Assembly (NCBI GenBank): GCA_023548195.1
Contig: JAJHZJ010000008.1
Coordinates: 399,999-463,998 of the forward strand
Direction: 5' to 3'
Length of the DNA stretch: 64,000 nucleotides
DNA from: Bettongia penicillata ogilbyi
Lineage: Eukaryota > Chordata > Mammalia > Diprotodontia > Potoroidae
Under the pieces are notes generated by a model that was given only the letters and a program-made list of their open reading frames with translations, did not search any database and had not been told where the DNA came from. Positions 45,354 to 56,480 of the stretch are shown here, piece after piece. How positions within the stretch are numbered: the first letter of the stretch is position 1; every line of letters begins with the position of its first letter. Made by a program: the position numbers and the translations under genes.

Positions 45354-47099
45354 TCAGCAAGGGGAGCAGAGTCTCTTCTTCCACCGCCGGTACCAAGGTT
45401 CTTTAAGGAGATCTTCGGTAAACTGAAGCCGGTTATCTGGGGGCTCAGGGACGTCATGTTCCTGTAGCCTGCTGTAAAATATATGTCTCTTCCGGTCAAT
45501 AGCTGAATCTATCTGAGATTTAACAAGGGTGGTTAGTTTGTTAAAGGCCCAAGGGCCGAAAGAAATGAGTAGGAGAAGGCCCAAGAGTGGTCCAAGAAGG
45601 CTAGGAAGGAGTGTAGAAAGCCACGGGGAGGCGGAGAACCAGTTCTTATACCAGGATTCTTGTTGTTCCCTCTCCTTTTTCCTTCTTTCTAAGCTCTCTC
45701 TGACCTTACTCAAGCTGTTTTCCACAAGTCCTAGCCTATCTGAGTAAAAGCAGCACTCTTCTTTCAGGGCTGCGCACAGACCTCCTTGTTGTAGGAAGAG
45801 GAGGTCCAAACCTCTTCTGTTTTGTAACACAACTTCCGCCAGAGATGCTACTGAGTCTTTGAGGTGCTGTAATCCTGTCTGTAGTTCCTCTAAATCCTTA
45901 TCTATAGCTGCACTAAGCTGTGCTATCTGTTTATCATTTTGAACGAGGGAGGCAATACCGGTACCCGTCCCTACAGCTCCTAGACCCAAAAGGACGGTTA
46001 ACGTTAATGCAGTTAGTGGTTCTCTTTTTACCTTTTGGGAGCTTTCTCTCCCTTGTTGCCAGATATTTAGGAAGTCATCATTTAGATAAAAGGTGACATG
46101 AGGGAACAAAACTACCAATACACAGTAATCACGGGAGCTGATGAACTTGGAGATAACTAGAAAGGTGGTAAGGCCGGAGGAACAGGCAAAATAGTGGCCA
46201 GTAGGCGCAGAAGCATAAGTATGGTTATCAGAGACGATTACAGTCTGATTGCATATAGCTTCGAGCTGAAGAGGAGGGAGCGTATCGGGGCCCAGAATGC
46301 AGGTGCCAATGCCAGTAATTAAGCTAAGTGTCAGGCCTTGTTTTTTGTCGGTACCCCACCTAAGTTGTGAGATCTCTGATGTATAGTTGGGTGCACCGAA
46401 CTGAGCCATGCCTTCATAAAAGGGGGGGGCGGAGGAGTAGCAGACCCAGCATCCTTCAATGAATGATACGTTTAGAGTGTGTAGGGTTTGTATGGAGGCA
46501 TTAACTAGACTTAGAATCATGGAGGCAGGCGGTGATGGTCCGTGGAGTATAGTGGGGCGAAAAAGAGTGGTGTTAGAGAGAGGGGGGATTGCTGTGTATG
46601 CCAGATTGCCCCCACAAACAAAAACTTGCCCTAGTGGGGGGTACAGGGGGTCAGAGGTATTCGTCCAGGAAGAGCAATTGGGGGGCAGGGAGGACCCAAC
46701 ATTGAGGATAATAGAGTTATGGGGGGTAATTCCGGTGTAGCAAGGGGAGGGGAGAGCAAAGGGAATGCCGGGCTGAACCTTAAAGTATTTAAAACCAAAC
46801 CCATTCCAATTCCCAGGAATACCCTTCTATAGACAAGGTGGGAAACCTGTGACTAGTCCTGAAAAGTTAGTGTCTCTGAAAAAGAGTCCATTATTATCAT
46901 AGTATAGTCCATCATCTTTAAACATGTGAGAAATATTGCCTTGGATGATAAATTTGGTTATTGTCTCACTCCATGACATCACCCTTAACCATGGTGGATT
47001 CCTGACGAATGCCCATCTCTGTTGTTCCTTCGGTGCTGGGTCGATGGACGCAGTGTTCTTGAGTGTCATGATAAGTACGAGAAAAATGAAAGGAGTCAT
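45354..47099 (-). pseudogene. env: env, gamma/type-D-like, one in-frame stop
   Basis: About 581 codons in one frame from the ATG at 47099 to the stop at 45354, interrupted by a TAG at 46829-46827 (codon 91). I find no other stop. The N-terminus has a hydrophobic leader. In the downstream piece (ATG at 46520), CWVC at residues 24-27 is the SU disulfide-exchange motif. KVKR at 163-166 is a furin-type site, followed by a hydrophobic Gly-rich fusion segment. LQNRRGLDLL (232-241) is the so-called immunosuppressive domain, with CX6CC at 249-257. A membrane span lies at about 299-322, and the tail has YSRL. The paired CXXC/CX6CC mark the covalently linked SU-TM class. The stop should prevent a full envelope. 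A product from 46520 would lack a signal peptide. Confidence 0.92.
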
Positions 47100-47114
47100 C
47101 GTGACCTAGTTGAT

Positions 47115-48694
47115 TAAGCTTCTCCAGAAGTTTTTTCATCTGCCACTGACAGCACCTCCTCACTTCCTGTGACCGCTTCACCTTGGCAGTCGTCCTCTAT
47201 CACTCTTATTCTTTTCACTGGAACCCAAACTTCTTTATTATCATCTGTTAAAACACAAACATACCCTTTTCCCCACGTTAACACTGTATGAGGACCAAAT
47301 CAATTTTTATTCTCATCGTGCCTCATTACTGGCTGCTTTCAGGGCACTTGTTATTGCTGATTCATTCTTTGCAGACTCCTTATTAGGAAATGTTAAGAAT
47401 TTCATAGCAGCCAATAAGCCATCATTATAGAATTTTAAATAATTTAGAATATAAACAGCCAAACAGCCAATTGTAATTTGTCATCAATTTAGAGTATAAA
47501 CAGCCAATGGCGAATTTGTCATCAACTCCTGGTCCAACTACTCCTTTTTGTTTGTGCAAGTAGGTGTCCAGGGAGCGATTTGCTCGTTCCACTATAGCTT
47601 GACCAGTGGGATTATGGGGGATTCCAGTGACACGTAAAATGGAAAATTCCACCATGAACTGTTCAATGGCTTTACTGACATAAGCTGGACCATTGTCTGG
47701 TTTAATGCTTTTCGGTACTCCATGATTTAGAATGTGACCAAGTGTGTGTGATATAAAATATTGTTGTTTTGGCCCTCATTGCCTGTTGAACTTCCACAGT
47801 AATCTGTTTAATACTATCTGCCCTATCAGGAGTATAGGCTGACTCTAATCTAGGTATCAATAGTGCTGTATACTTTCTGTCTATGATGATATTGCAAGGT
47901 TCTTTCACATATAATAATGCTTGCAATACTGCATATAATTCATTTTGTTGTGTAGAAGTAAATGTTGTTTTAAATTTATGCATCTCCTTTTTAGATGGAA
48001 TATACATAGATGCCCTAAAATTTTTTTTTTTTTTTTTTTTTGTTGCATCTGTAAAAACATTAACTCCCTCTACCGGTGAGGAAGAGCATTTGTCGGCCCA
48101 AGATCATGGCCACGTGGCAAATTGCTGCCCAGAAGGAATTGGGAGCCCATGTTGGAAATTCTGATTAATCAATATCTGCCATTCTACAAACTCTTGTATG
48201 CAGTTCTCTATTTGTTGACTTGTATACATAGTATAAATTGTGTGAGGTTCCTGTCCTATTAACATCCTTACTCTCTTCACTGCCTTATGTATGATTTGGG
48301 CTACCAGCACAGCATAAGGCACACAAGCTCTGTTCTTTATCTGAGCCAAATGTACCCACTCAATAATCCCTTGTTTTTGATGTAAAACTCCAGTGGGTAT
48401 TTTTTCAGTGAATAAAATTGTTACTTTCAAGTCCTGTGATTCTAATATCCTGCTAATAGTACACCCCATAATCTTTTTCTGCACTAATTTCAAACATTCC
48501 AGTGCTTCATCTGTCCATTCTCTGCATGAGTTTAATTGAGAAGGACCTTTCAATAAATCATATAATGGTTTCATTTGATCAGTTGTAACTCCCAACTGTG
48601 GCCTACACCACTGAATTACTCCTATCAATTTCTGAAAGTCATTTAAAGTTGTAACCTTTGTAGAATCTATGATAGGTGATTTCAAACTTAAGCC
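47115..48694 (-). pseudogene. pol: pol remnant (RT end, RNase H, integrase), betaretrovirus-like
   Basis: Three main pieces. 48694-48104 is the reverse transcriptase thumb/connection (LNDFQKLIG...LYDLLKG). About 48075-47750 is RNase H, with FTDAT, then a 21-base A run (48041-48021) that has disrupted the frame, then STQQNELYAVLQALL. About 47745-47115 is integrase: PDNGPAY and GQAIVER are present, and a C-terminal GPHTVLTWGKGYV block ends pol just before env. RNase H is joined directly to integrase near 47745, so the RNase H end, the zinc domain and the first catalytic Asp of integrase are deleted. The RT catalytic core is also missing. No enzyme can be made. Confidence 0.88.
47430..47525 (-). 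repeat. Imperfect tandem duplication within integrase
   Basis: The unit 'tataaacagccaa..g.c.aa.tttgtcatcaa' occurs twice, about 45 bases apart. In the integrase frame this appears as a repeated GCLYSK. It is a further lesion of pol. Confidence 0.75.
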
Positions 48695-50073
48695 TTACCA
48701 CCTTACATCATTGTTTCACAGGGTAGTTTCTCCTTCTCTGATTACATTTACTCTGAAAAAGAAAACCTTTTAGAAATTAAGTTGTTAATAAGTTCAAATA
48801 CTAAATTTAACTTTTGCTTAAGCCAAGGAATGACTACAAGTTCAGATTAAAAGAGCAAGATCTTTTCTGCTTCATAGACCATTACATATTAATTTACCAA
48901 TACATTGTCTTGAAAATGAAAATTTAAAACCGTTTAAAATTTGTCCTGTTGTTAACAGTCACTAAACTTTTACAAAATTTAGTTGAAAACCTTCAAAATA
49001 ATAGTTCTCTTCTCTTGATCTAATCTGGAATGATAAAAGTTACAATTCACTGTAGACCCAGCTGAATGATAGTTGGGACTGCAGGGCAAAAATCTTAATG
49101 GTTCCATCCTTTACTCAAGTAAATTTTATTTCTGTGTCCACTCCTTAAGAACTTCTTTGATTGAGAGAGTTTTTGAATTCCTCAGCTGAAGGGAGGGAGA
49201 CTTCTGGACAACTGCCCAGTGGCGCCAAGTCTGTTCCATTCTGCTGGAGAGTTTCAAAAGCTTTATCTCTGCTGAGGTGTCCCTTTAAGATTTATGCATA
49301 TTTCCAATTTGCCTAGTGCCAAATAATATAACAAATCCTGATCTGTTTTAAACATCCAATTAGGAGTGACACATTTCACTTAAAATGTGACCAGAATAAC
49401 TACCTTTTGGTTACTTCTCATTATACAAAATACTTTTCTTTTAGGTGAGATTTAGGTGAAAATGCTGATCATCCTGCACCAGATCTCATCTCGTCTCTCT
49501 CCACCCTCACAATTTGGCCAGAATTGGAGGGAAGAGAGTAAAGCGAGAGAGAGTTTAACCAAAACTTTCAAATAATACCCAAAACTTTTATGCTTTCCTT
49601 AAACTTCATATCCATGTTGTTTTCCTAATGGGCTTTGATTAAAGCCCCCTTTAAAACTGCACAAACACTATGTCCCTGCATTTCCCATCCAAGACTACAC
49701 CTTCCAATCACATAAACTAAATAATATAAGATTAGTTCCTCTCTTTCTCTCTCCCATACTTCTCCCCGATGCTGCAGTCATCAGAGAGAAGGGAGGAGGG
49801 GGAGGGAAAGAGATAACATTCCAAGGTCCAGCCACCCTGGAGCTGACCGTAATAACTCACAAACACACGCACACAGAACATGTAAAGACAGAACACATAT
49901 ACAGACAATAAAAGAATCCAAAATACTGAGAAAAAATTGTCAGAAATCCTCTGTACACATTATAACTCTGGCTTAATTTCTATCACTGTGTAACTAAGCC
50001 TTGCATAAGATTCCCTGTCTAGACTTTCTCCCATACAAGACTGCTCTTTTAGACTTATTCCTGCAACTTTTTA
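48695..50073 (-). other. Unrecognised non-coding segment in place of gag-pro-RT
   Basis: About 1.38 kb with no retroviral protein signature in any frame that I can see, many stops, and AT-rich composition like the host DNA. It has purine/pyrimidine-rich patches (49490-49560 and 49740-49815). It lies between the 43rd gag codon and the RT thumb, replacing what should be about 3.5 kb of gag, pro and RT. It may be captured host sequence or a non-coding part of another element. Confidence 0.7.
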
Positions 50074-50205
50074 CTACACCACAGATATGTGCTGAGTGCC
50101 AGAAAAATCATAGAAGTCTTTCTTCTTAACCCTTATTCCTCTCTCTCCAAGGAGTCGTTTCAAATTCTGAACGAAAAGTTGCTCCTTAGAGAGTTGTGAT
50201 CCCAT
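50074..50205 (-). pseudogene. gag: gag 5' end (matrix N-terminus), truncated
   Basis: ATG at 50205 opens 43 codons beginning MGSQLSKEQLF, ending in TAG at 50076-50074. Gly2 with a following Ser/Lys gives an N-myristoylation-type signal. The sequence FVQNLKRLL...RGIRVKKKD resembles the start of betaretroviral matrix proteins. The rest of gag is gone: past about codon 43 the sequence passes into the unrecognised segment. It lies just downstream of the primer site and splice donor, as expected. Confidence 0.75.
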
Positions 50206-50230
50206 GGTTGCGATAGACGTGAACACTTAC

Positions 50231-50240
50231 ACTTACCTTA
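50231..50240 (-). promoter_or_regulatory. Candidate major splice donor
   Basis: Minus-strand AAG|GTAAGT (GT at 50236-50235) is a consensus donor, 30 bases before the gag ATG and downstream of the primer site. It would serve the spliced env RNA. The acceptor was not identified. Confidence 0.65.
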
Positions 50241-50297
50241 ACGGGGTCCGGACGAACTGGGACGTCTATCGCGGCAGCAGACCAGCTTTTGGGGTCG

Positions 50298-50315
50298 CCC
50301 CACGTTTGGGCGCCA
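50298..50315 (-). other. Primer binding site, tRNA-Lys(1,2)-like
   Basis: Two bases after the 5' LTR, the minus strand reads TGGCGCCCAAACGTGGGG. The usual Lys(1,2) primer site is TGGCGCCCAACGTGGGGC, so this site has one extra A. Type D viruses use this primer. Confidence 0.85.
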
Positions 50316-50317
50316 AT

Positions 50318-50794
50318 TGACCCGTCCTGCAGGCCAAACAGACGTGGGTGACCGAAACCGGAAAGCGCCGGGGGAGCAAGGCTCGAGGGAGGTCTAAGAG
50401 ACCTGGGGACAAGATCACAAAGAGGAAGGAGACCGAGGCATAGTTGGTAGCAGGCAGTCTCGCTTTATTGCACCAGGGGAGGGTTTATATAAGCAATCAC
50501 TACAAAGTCATATCCTGGGGGTGGAGTTTTTCATCTCATTGGTGTGAGCCCCTCCAGACCAAACCAAAAAAGGGCACGATTCCCTATCCCAGGTCGTATT
50601 CCCTTCTGGTTGGTTGGTGGCTGCTTAGTCTCAGACCAGGAAGTCTTTCTAGCGCTGGGCTGGCAGAGCCACGTGGGCAGGTCAGGACTTCCTAGTACTC
50701 TCTTCCCCCCAGGAAGGGCTTTGGTCCATTGTGCCCTTAACAACTAAGAAGAGGGGAAGATAGTAACCGACAATTCAGTCTCCAGTCTCCGGCA
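50318..50794 (-). repeat. 5' LTR of the provirus
   Basis: 477 bp, identical by eye to 44500-44976. Contains TATATAAA (50491-50484) and AATAAA (50469-50464). This copy would drive transcription toward lower coordinates. Confidence 0.97.
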
Positions 50795-50800
50795 TTTTAT

Positions 50801-53800
50801 TATACCATATTATGCAGCTGCATTTCTGCAGGTCATTTATTTTTAATTATCCTTTAACAGAGGTGCAGTTCCTGTAAGGATTTTGGTCCCCCTTTTTCTG
50901 TATTAGCATTCCAGAACTACCCACTCACCCACCCACACTTATAAATATATTTGACTTCGATGTTTTCTCTCCTTTTATTTAGATGCTGATTGCATCTGTG
51001 TATTTCACTCCTGGGTATTTTGATTATGTATGAACTACAGCAGGTATTTCCTGAATTCCGCATTGTAATGGGTTTATATATTTGTAATCTGAGCTTGGTA
51101 ATGCATGTGAACAATATCTTCTTCTTAATATGCATTTGAAAATCTGTCATAAAGTCTGTTGTTATTTTTTACTTGATTACGATTCCTTTATAATCTTAAT
51201 GGGGCTTCTGAGGCAACATGATGTAGTTGAAAGAGTTCTGCACGTGGAGTAGGAAGACCTGGCTTGTAAGTCAATGTCTGCTGTTTACTATGTGACTGAA
51301 CTTGGACTAGGCACTCTAGTATCATCTTATGCTTTAAAGGAGGAAGGTCAGAGGAGGGGAAGGTAGAGAGGAAAGGAAGCTAGGCAGGAGGGGATAGGTA
51401 GGGAGGTGGGGATGAGACTAGAAGAGAAAGTCTCAGAGCTCCCCACCCCCAATCTCTAAATCTATCATCCAAGAACCAGCAGATAAGAGATTCTAATATT
51501 TTAGAAGAACATTCCATATAGCTGATCCACCCACTGGTATTTGGAGTTGGGCTATTGTAAATAATTTAATATATTTATCACTTGCTCAACTGACTATAAG
51601 CAATGACATACAGGTGCCATCTGTTTTCCTTTAGTGACAGCATTCTTAACTTTGTATTTTCCAATCACTTTTTATAGTTCTCTGGGATTTTTCTGTAGTC
51701 CTTAGCACCACCTTTCCTCAAATGTATTTATTGGGACTACCCCTTCTTCTGTCCGAAGCATTCTTGGAGTACAGTAAATTTTGTTTGTTTCATTTTTAGC
51801 CTGATATATGTCCTGGTTACTTCAGAGCTTGTCTTTATAACATCAGAGCAATTGAGTTTGACTGAAGGTGCTCTCTGTGGATGCTTGCTAGAGATGATCG
51901 TTTAGCAGGACTGCAAATAATCCCTACACAAAGCTCATAGTTCAGAGATCAAATCTTTTGGTGTTTTGTCAGAGCCTGGGTTATTTAGCAGTTATGGCAC
52001 AGTGAATGGTCAAGTTTTGCCTTGGTGCTTTCTCAAGAGAGAGCAGAGAAAGAAATGCTTGTTGAAATAAATCGAATTCAATTGAATGGACTTACGTACT
52101 GAGTCAACTATATCTGACAGCTGTTTTTCAATCATTCTCCACCTGAAAACAAAACAAGAAAAAACAAAACCCTCTTACCCCCTTCCCCCATAACTCTAAC
52201 GGGGTAAGGGGCAGCTATGAGGATAGGGTATGAAGCAGGTAATTTTGAAAAATTTGTAATATAATACATCTGCAATTATCTTAGGATCTCAGGAAGACAA
52301 AAATATTATTATGGCTAAATATGCCATATTAATTTGTAAGTGCCTTAAGTGCAAGAGCATTTCTCATCATTGTATCACTGGCATTGATGTTATTTGTCAG
52401 ATTTGATATTGGTGTATTGGTGGGGTGATTCATTTATTCAAACCCACTCCACTTAAGTTATGAGTCCTAATAAACACATTTAACCATAGACCTCAGAGTA
52501 AGTAGAAAAATAAATCCTTCAAACTGGAATGGATCGTATAAAAAACACATTCAGAGAGGCTGAGGAAACTTGACTGTGCCCCAAAGGTTATATAAAAATT
52601 ATAAATATAAATATATATAAATTACCAAGAAAGCTGAAAAAACAATTCAGTCAAAAGATTATAGCAAATCTGTTTCTAACATACCACTGAGGAGGAGCTG
52701 CCTGGGGAAGATCCCATCATATATCTTGTTCAGATACTCCTTGTCTCCTTTTGGCCAGAGTTGGATTTCGAGAGCTTCAAAGAATCTAGAGGATGGCGGA
52801 CCTCCCATTTGCCCACTAGTAACCCAGCTATATCCCTGTATCAATTTATTGTACTGTTTGCATCAAGAGTCAAGGACAGAGAGAATCAGATTCACCAATG
52901 CTTACATATATGGTGGAATACCCTCCAAAAAAAGGAGAAAATGATTTCCAACAACCAATAGTCCAAGGTGCTCTCTAATCTTGAAACTGCTCTTCTCTGG
53001 ACTCTGGATATACCTATATTGTGGGGGAGAAGGGATGCTTTATACCAAACATTATTACTGTTCTACCTTAATAAAACCCCTTTCTAAAAGCTACTCAAGG
53101 GTGAATAAGTGATTCTTTGTTGATTATTTTGTCAAGAAGCACACCAATGCAGGATCAAGCAACTGATGTTAATGATAATTAATGAATAATGAATAACCTC
53201 TAACTCCTCGGAGGAAGAGTTCCCTAAAATCCTCTTGAATTCAGAATTCCCCTGGAATTCTGGAGAAGAGATGGAGCTAAGCTCGAGGGACCTGATTCAT
53301 TAGTGGGAGGTGGAGTTGAGATAAGAACCCTTAAGTCATACATGGGCTGTGTTGTAAGGGTCTCATCTGGGATAAACATTGTGACCTTTAATGATCTGGG
53401 ACACCCTGGAAAGATTCTCCTGCTGGAATTTTGTATATTTCATACTCTAGAACCACTAGAATAAGTTGACCAAACATGTTCAGGGTGATTATTTTCTTTT
53501 TCTTTGTAGAGATAAGCCAGTAGTTATTGTCTCACTCTCAGTGAAAGTACACATCCCATAACAAGAAGCCAAGACTCTGAGAGCTACCCTAATCCTTCAT
53601 AGGAAGTATTCCTCTGATCATCTCTGTTTCATCATCATGGAACCACCTAAAAGTTGGTGCTCACACATTAAAATATAGACTATTTCCTAGATGTACAGTC
53701 TCCTTTCTAATTTGCTTAGTGGTAAAAAGGCAGAAGAACCAGAGAGAAAATTATTTAGCCTGGATCTCAGCTAGGTCAAAGATGGGGGAAAAAAATAATC

Positions 53801-54689
53801 AATCTAACATAATAACCCTATTTGTACTTTTAGTCTTAAGAAGAGCAAATTCTTCATTTACCTGGTGCAATGGTGCCTCATGCCCATCTTCCCTTCACCT
53901 CATTTTCATATTTTCTTCCAGAGGAAAATCACATTTGGTTAGTTCCAGGGTCCAGTTTTCTTCATGACCCCTTGGTGCAAAGTGCTTAAGATTTAGAGGC
54001 AAAAGATGCTGTGTTTGGTATTCACGGGCTGCTTCAGTTGAAGCAGTCTACCTTATCTCTCTGTGGTAGGCATAAGATCTGTCATTATACTAGGCTAGTT
54101 TTTATTTAAAAGATACTGAAGCCTTCTTCATTTTACTCAGGAGGTGAAGATTCAGACTATAGACCCAGTTTTATGGTGGCCTAAGTACAAAAAGTAGAAA
54201 AAGTCATCTAGTTCTTCCTTAGATGTCTAAACAATCAATTAATATTAGTAACACAGAGGCAGTGAAGTAATGCTCAGCTGAATCAAGATCAGATCTTTGA
54301 TGAAAGTTCTTTGTCTTGCTATTGCTATCAAATAAACTTCCTTTTACTCAATTAGATAGTCTATAAGCATTTTATTGCATTCCAGTTTTGAACCTGGACT
54401 CTCTAGTCGCTCAAAGGAATAATTCAGAAAAAAAAAACACAGGTAGATTTAAATGAATTGATGAATAACGTAGTAAGGAGGAAAAAAGCAAGCCCCATAA
54501 TAAGTCTAAGAACAAGAAAATGAAACTGAATATGTGATTATAATGAACAAATTTGGGTCTGGAAAAGAGCTGAGGAAACCCATCTCCCTCCTTTTGTTGG
54601 GGAGGTGGGAAACCCTTCACATGACTGTAATTTACTTACTTCTCATCTCCCTTTTATCCCCTTGCCCCAGAGAATTTTTTCCAGACTTA
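50801..54689. other. Mostly unique sequence
   Basis: Only a MIR fragment at 51205 is recognised. Short purine-rich (51340-51425) and A-rich patches occur. The open frames are short and unconvincing. Confidence 0.5.
51205..51330 (+). repeat. MIR-like SINE fragment
   Basis: 'caacatgatgtagttgaaagagttctgcacgtggagtaggaagacctgg' and 'ctatgtgactgaacttgg' fit a MIR head and core. Confidence 0.6.
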
Positions 54690-54912
54690 AAGTACCCCTT
54701 TCTACAGGACACCTCTTTTTTTTAGTGCCTTCCTATTGCTAGTTCCCAAATTACTTTGTAATCATTTGAACATACATGCTCTCTCCTCTGATTGAATGTG
54801 AGTTTATTATGTGGTCGTTTTGCTTTTTTCCCTATATCCTCAACATCCAACATATTGCATAGACAAGAGCAGCTGTTTAATGAATTCTTATGAATTGACT
54901 GGCTGATTGAAC
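54690..54912 (+). repeat. L2 LINE 3' end
   Basis: 'tctgattgaatgtgagtttattatg', 'catattgcatagacaagagcagctgtttaatgaattcttatgaattgac' resemble a decayed L2 terminus. Confidence 0.5.
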
Positions 54913-55084
54913 CCATACTGGTACAGATTAGCTGTGTACGTTGTGCTCTTGCTGGTGAGGCAAAGGGAAAAATTCTAGAAAGCTTTTTTATCTGTGGAAC
55001 TCGCTGGGAGGTTTCTTTCCTTACAGTTACAGAAATCTGCTTTCTGACCTATCAGAGACTCATAAGCCATACATCAGAGGATGA

Positions 55085-55240
55085 AAGGATCATAGATTTA
55101 GAGCTAGTTGTGACCTTAGAGGTCATCTGTGCCAGCTCACTAATTTGACAGGTGAGGAACCAGAGGTCCAGAAAAAGTCAAGTGACCCATTTTCCTGCTT
55201 TTTGACTTGCAGATGTAGAATTGAAACTCTGTAATCCAAT
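55085..55240 (-). repeat. MIR-like SINE fragment
   Basis: 'gatcatagatttagagctagttgtgaccttagaggtcatctgtgcc' and 'gacaggtgaggaaccagaggtcc' are the inverted MIR variant. Confidence 0.65.
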
Positions 55241-55639
55241 AATGGGTTTCTTTCACAAGTATTATGTTGCATTCTTCTTGGTGCAGCATGGATTTATATC
55301 TTATGCTCATATTTCTTCTGCATATGTTTACTACTAGGAAATCAGTTCTACATGTTTTCTGTCTGATTTTCTCTCTCCTGATTTAGTTTTTGATTGTTAA
55401 TGGTGTTAAACTCTGTAGAAATTTCTGTTGCTTTATCTACTTTCCCCCAACTAAATAGATTCTCATTTTTTAAAGTTTCATTGACGACTTTTGTTTTTCT
55501 AAAAAAGACTTTGTGCTCTTGAATCCCACTGTGGTTCTGTGCTATTTTGCTTGTTCAAATCTATGATTTCACGGGGAGAGAGAGGAACCACCCAGAACGA
55601 GGAAATGCCTGCTACTAGTGTGGATCTCTTTCTGCTTTA

Positions 55640-55790
55640 CAAGGGTAGACTTAAAGATGTTTTGGACATCAAGCGTTTAAGTGACTTGTAAAGGATCACA
55701 CGACTGATATGTATAAGAGAGCAGACTTGAATTCATGTCTTATTGATTTAGAGTCCACCTTTCTACCCAATACATTATAACACTCCTCAT
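55640..55790 (-). repeat. MIR-like SINE fragment
   Basis: 'taagtgacttgtaaaggatcacacgactgatatg' and 'cagacttgaattcatgtctt' are the inverted MIR core, decayed. Confidence 0.55.
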
Positions 55791-56334
55791 GAGCCATTCA
55801 TTACAACAAGGGAAAATATCTACATATGGAGTTGGAAAAATCACAATGACCATTTCTGACAGCTATATAGTACTCTACACCCATAATCCCTCATTTCTCC
55901 AGCAAAAGGAGGGAAATGCATTTCCTCATCTCTGCTCTAGAACTAAATTGATAATTACATTACAATGACATAATTAGAATATGTCATTATATTAACACAA
56001 CATTCAGTGACATTTTAGTTTTGTTTTCATTTAGATTCTTTTTGCACCAATTTACACAAATATTCTGTGTAATTTTTAAATTCATTATATTTGTCAGTTC
56101 TCTTTGGTTATACTCACATTTAGCGTTTCATTACATTCATATAAGATCCTTTTCTTCGCCATTCACTGACAAACTGGAACACACTTGGTTTCTAGGGTTT
56201 TGATTTTGTATGTGTGTGGTTTTTGCTTTTAACATCAGCTCCCAAAGCACCTGCCACATTGTTCCTTTTGCTGCTTTCCTCTGTTTCAGTTTACCTTTCA
56301 GTAGGTTCCATGCAAAATTGCCTGACATGCTTTG

Positions 56335-56480
56335 ATCAGTGTACATTTATTCACAGTCTATTATGTGCCAGTCACTGTGATAAGCACAGGGAGTGCAAAA
56401 GGAGGCAAAATACACTGCTTTCCCTCAAAGAACTTACAATCTAATTGGGGAGAGAACCTGCAAGCAAATATGTACTAAGA
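56335..56480 (-). repeat. L2 LINE 3' end
   Basis: 'tattatgtgccagtcactgtgataagcacagggagtgc' and 'tcaaagaacttacaatctaattgggg' are clear inverted L2 3' sequence. Confidence 0.75.

Larger units (their letters stand above)
44494..50800 (-). mobile_element. Young, defective type-D-like endogenous retrovirus
   Basis: A provirus on the minus strand with two 477-bp LTRs, TG...CA ends and the 6-bp target duplication TTTTAT (44494-44499 and 50795-50800). In transcription order it holds the 5' LTR, a tRNA-Lys-type primer site, a splice donor, the first 43 codons of gag, about 1.4 kb of unrecognised non-coding DNA, a broken pol, a nearly open env, a CTE-like RNA element, a purine tract and the 3' LTR. 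Pro and most of gag are absent. The 6-bp duplication, Lys primer and pol fit betaretroviruses. The env is of the gamma/type-D kind, as in simian type D viruses and the type D ERV reported from the brushtail possum. It cannot make particles by itself. Confidence 0.93.

Noticed and set aside
52930..53140. Possible solo LTR ('aataaaacccctttctaaaag' followed by U5-like text)
   Set aside because: A poly(A)-signal-like stretch alone is not enough. I could not find TG...CA ends or a target duplication.
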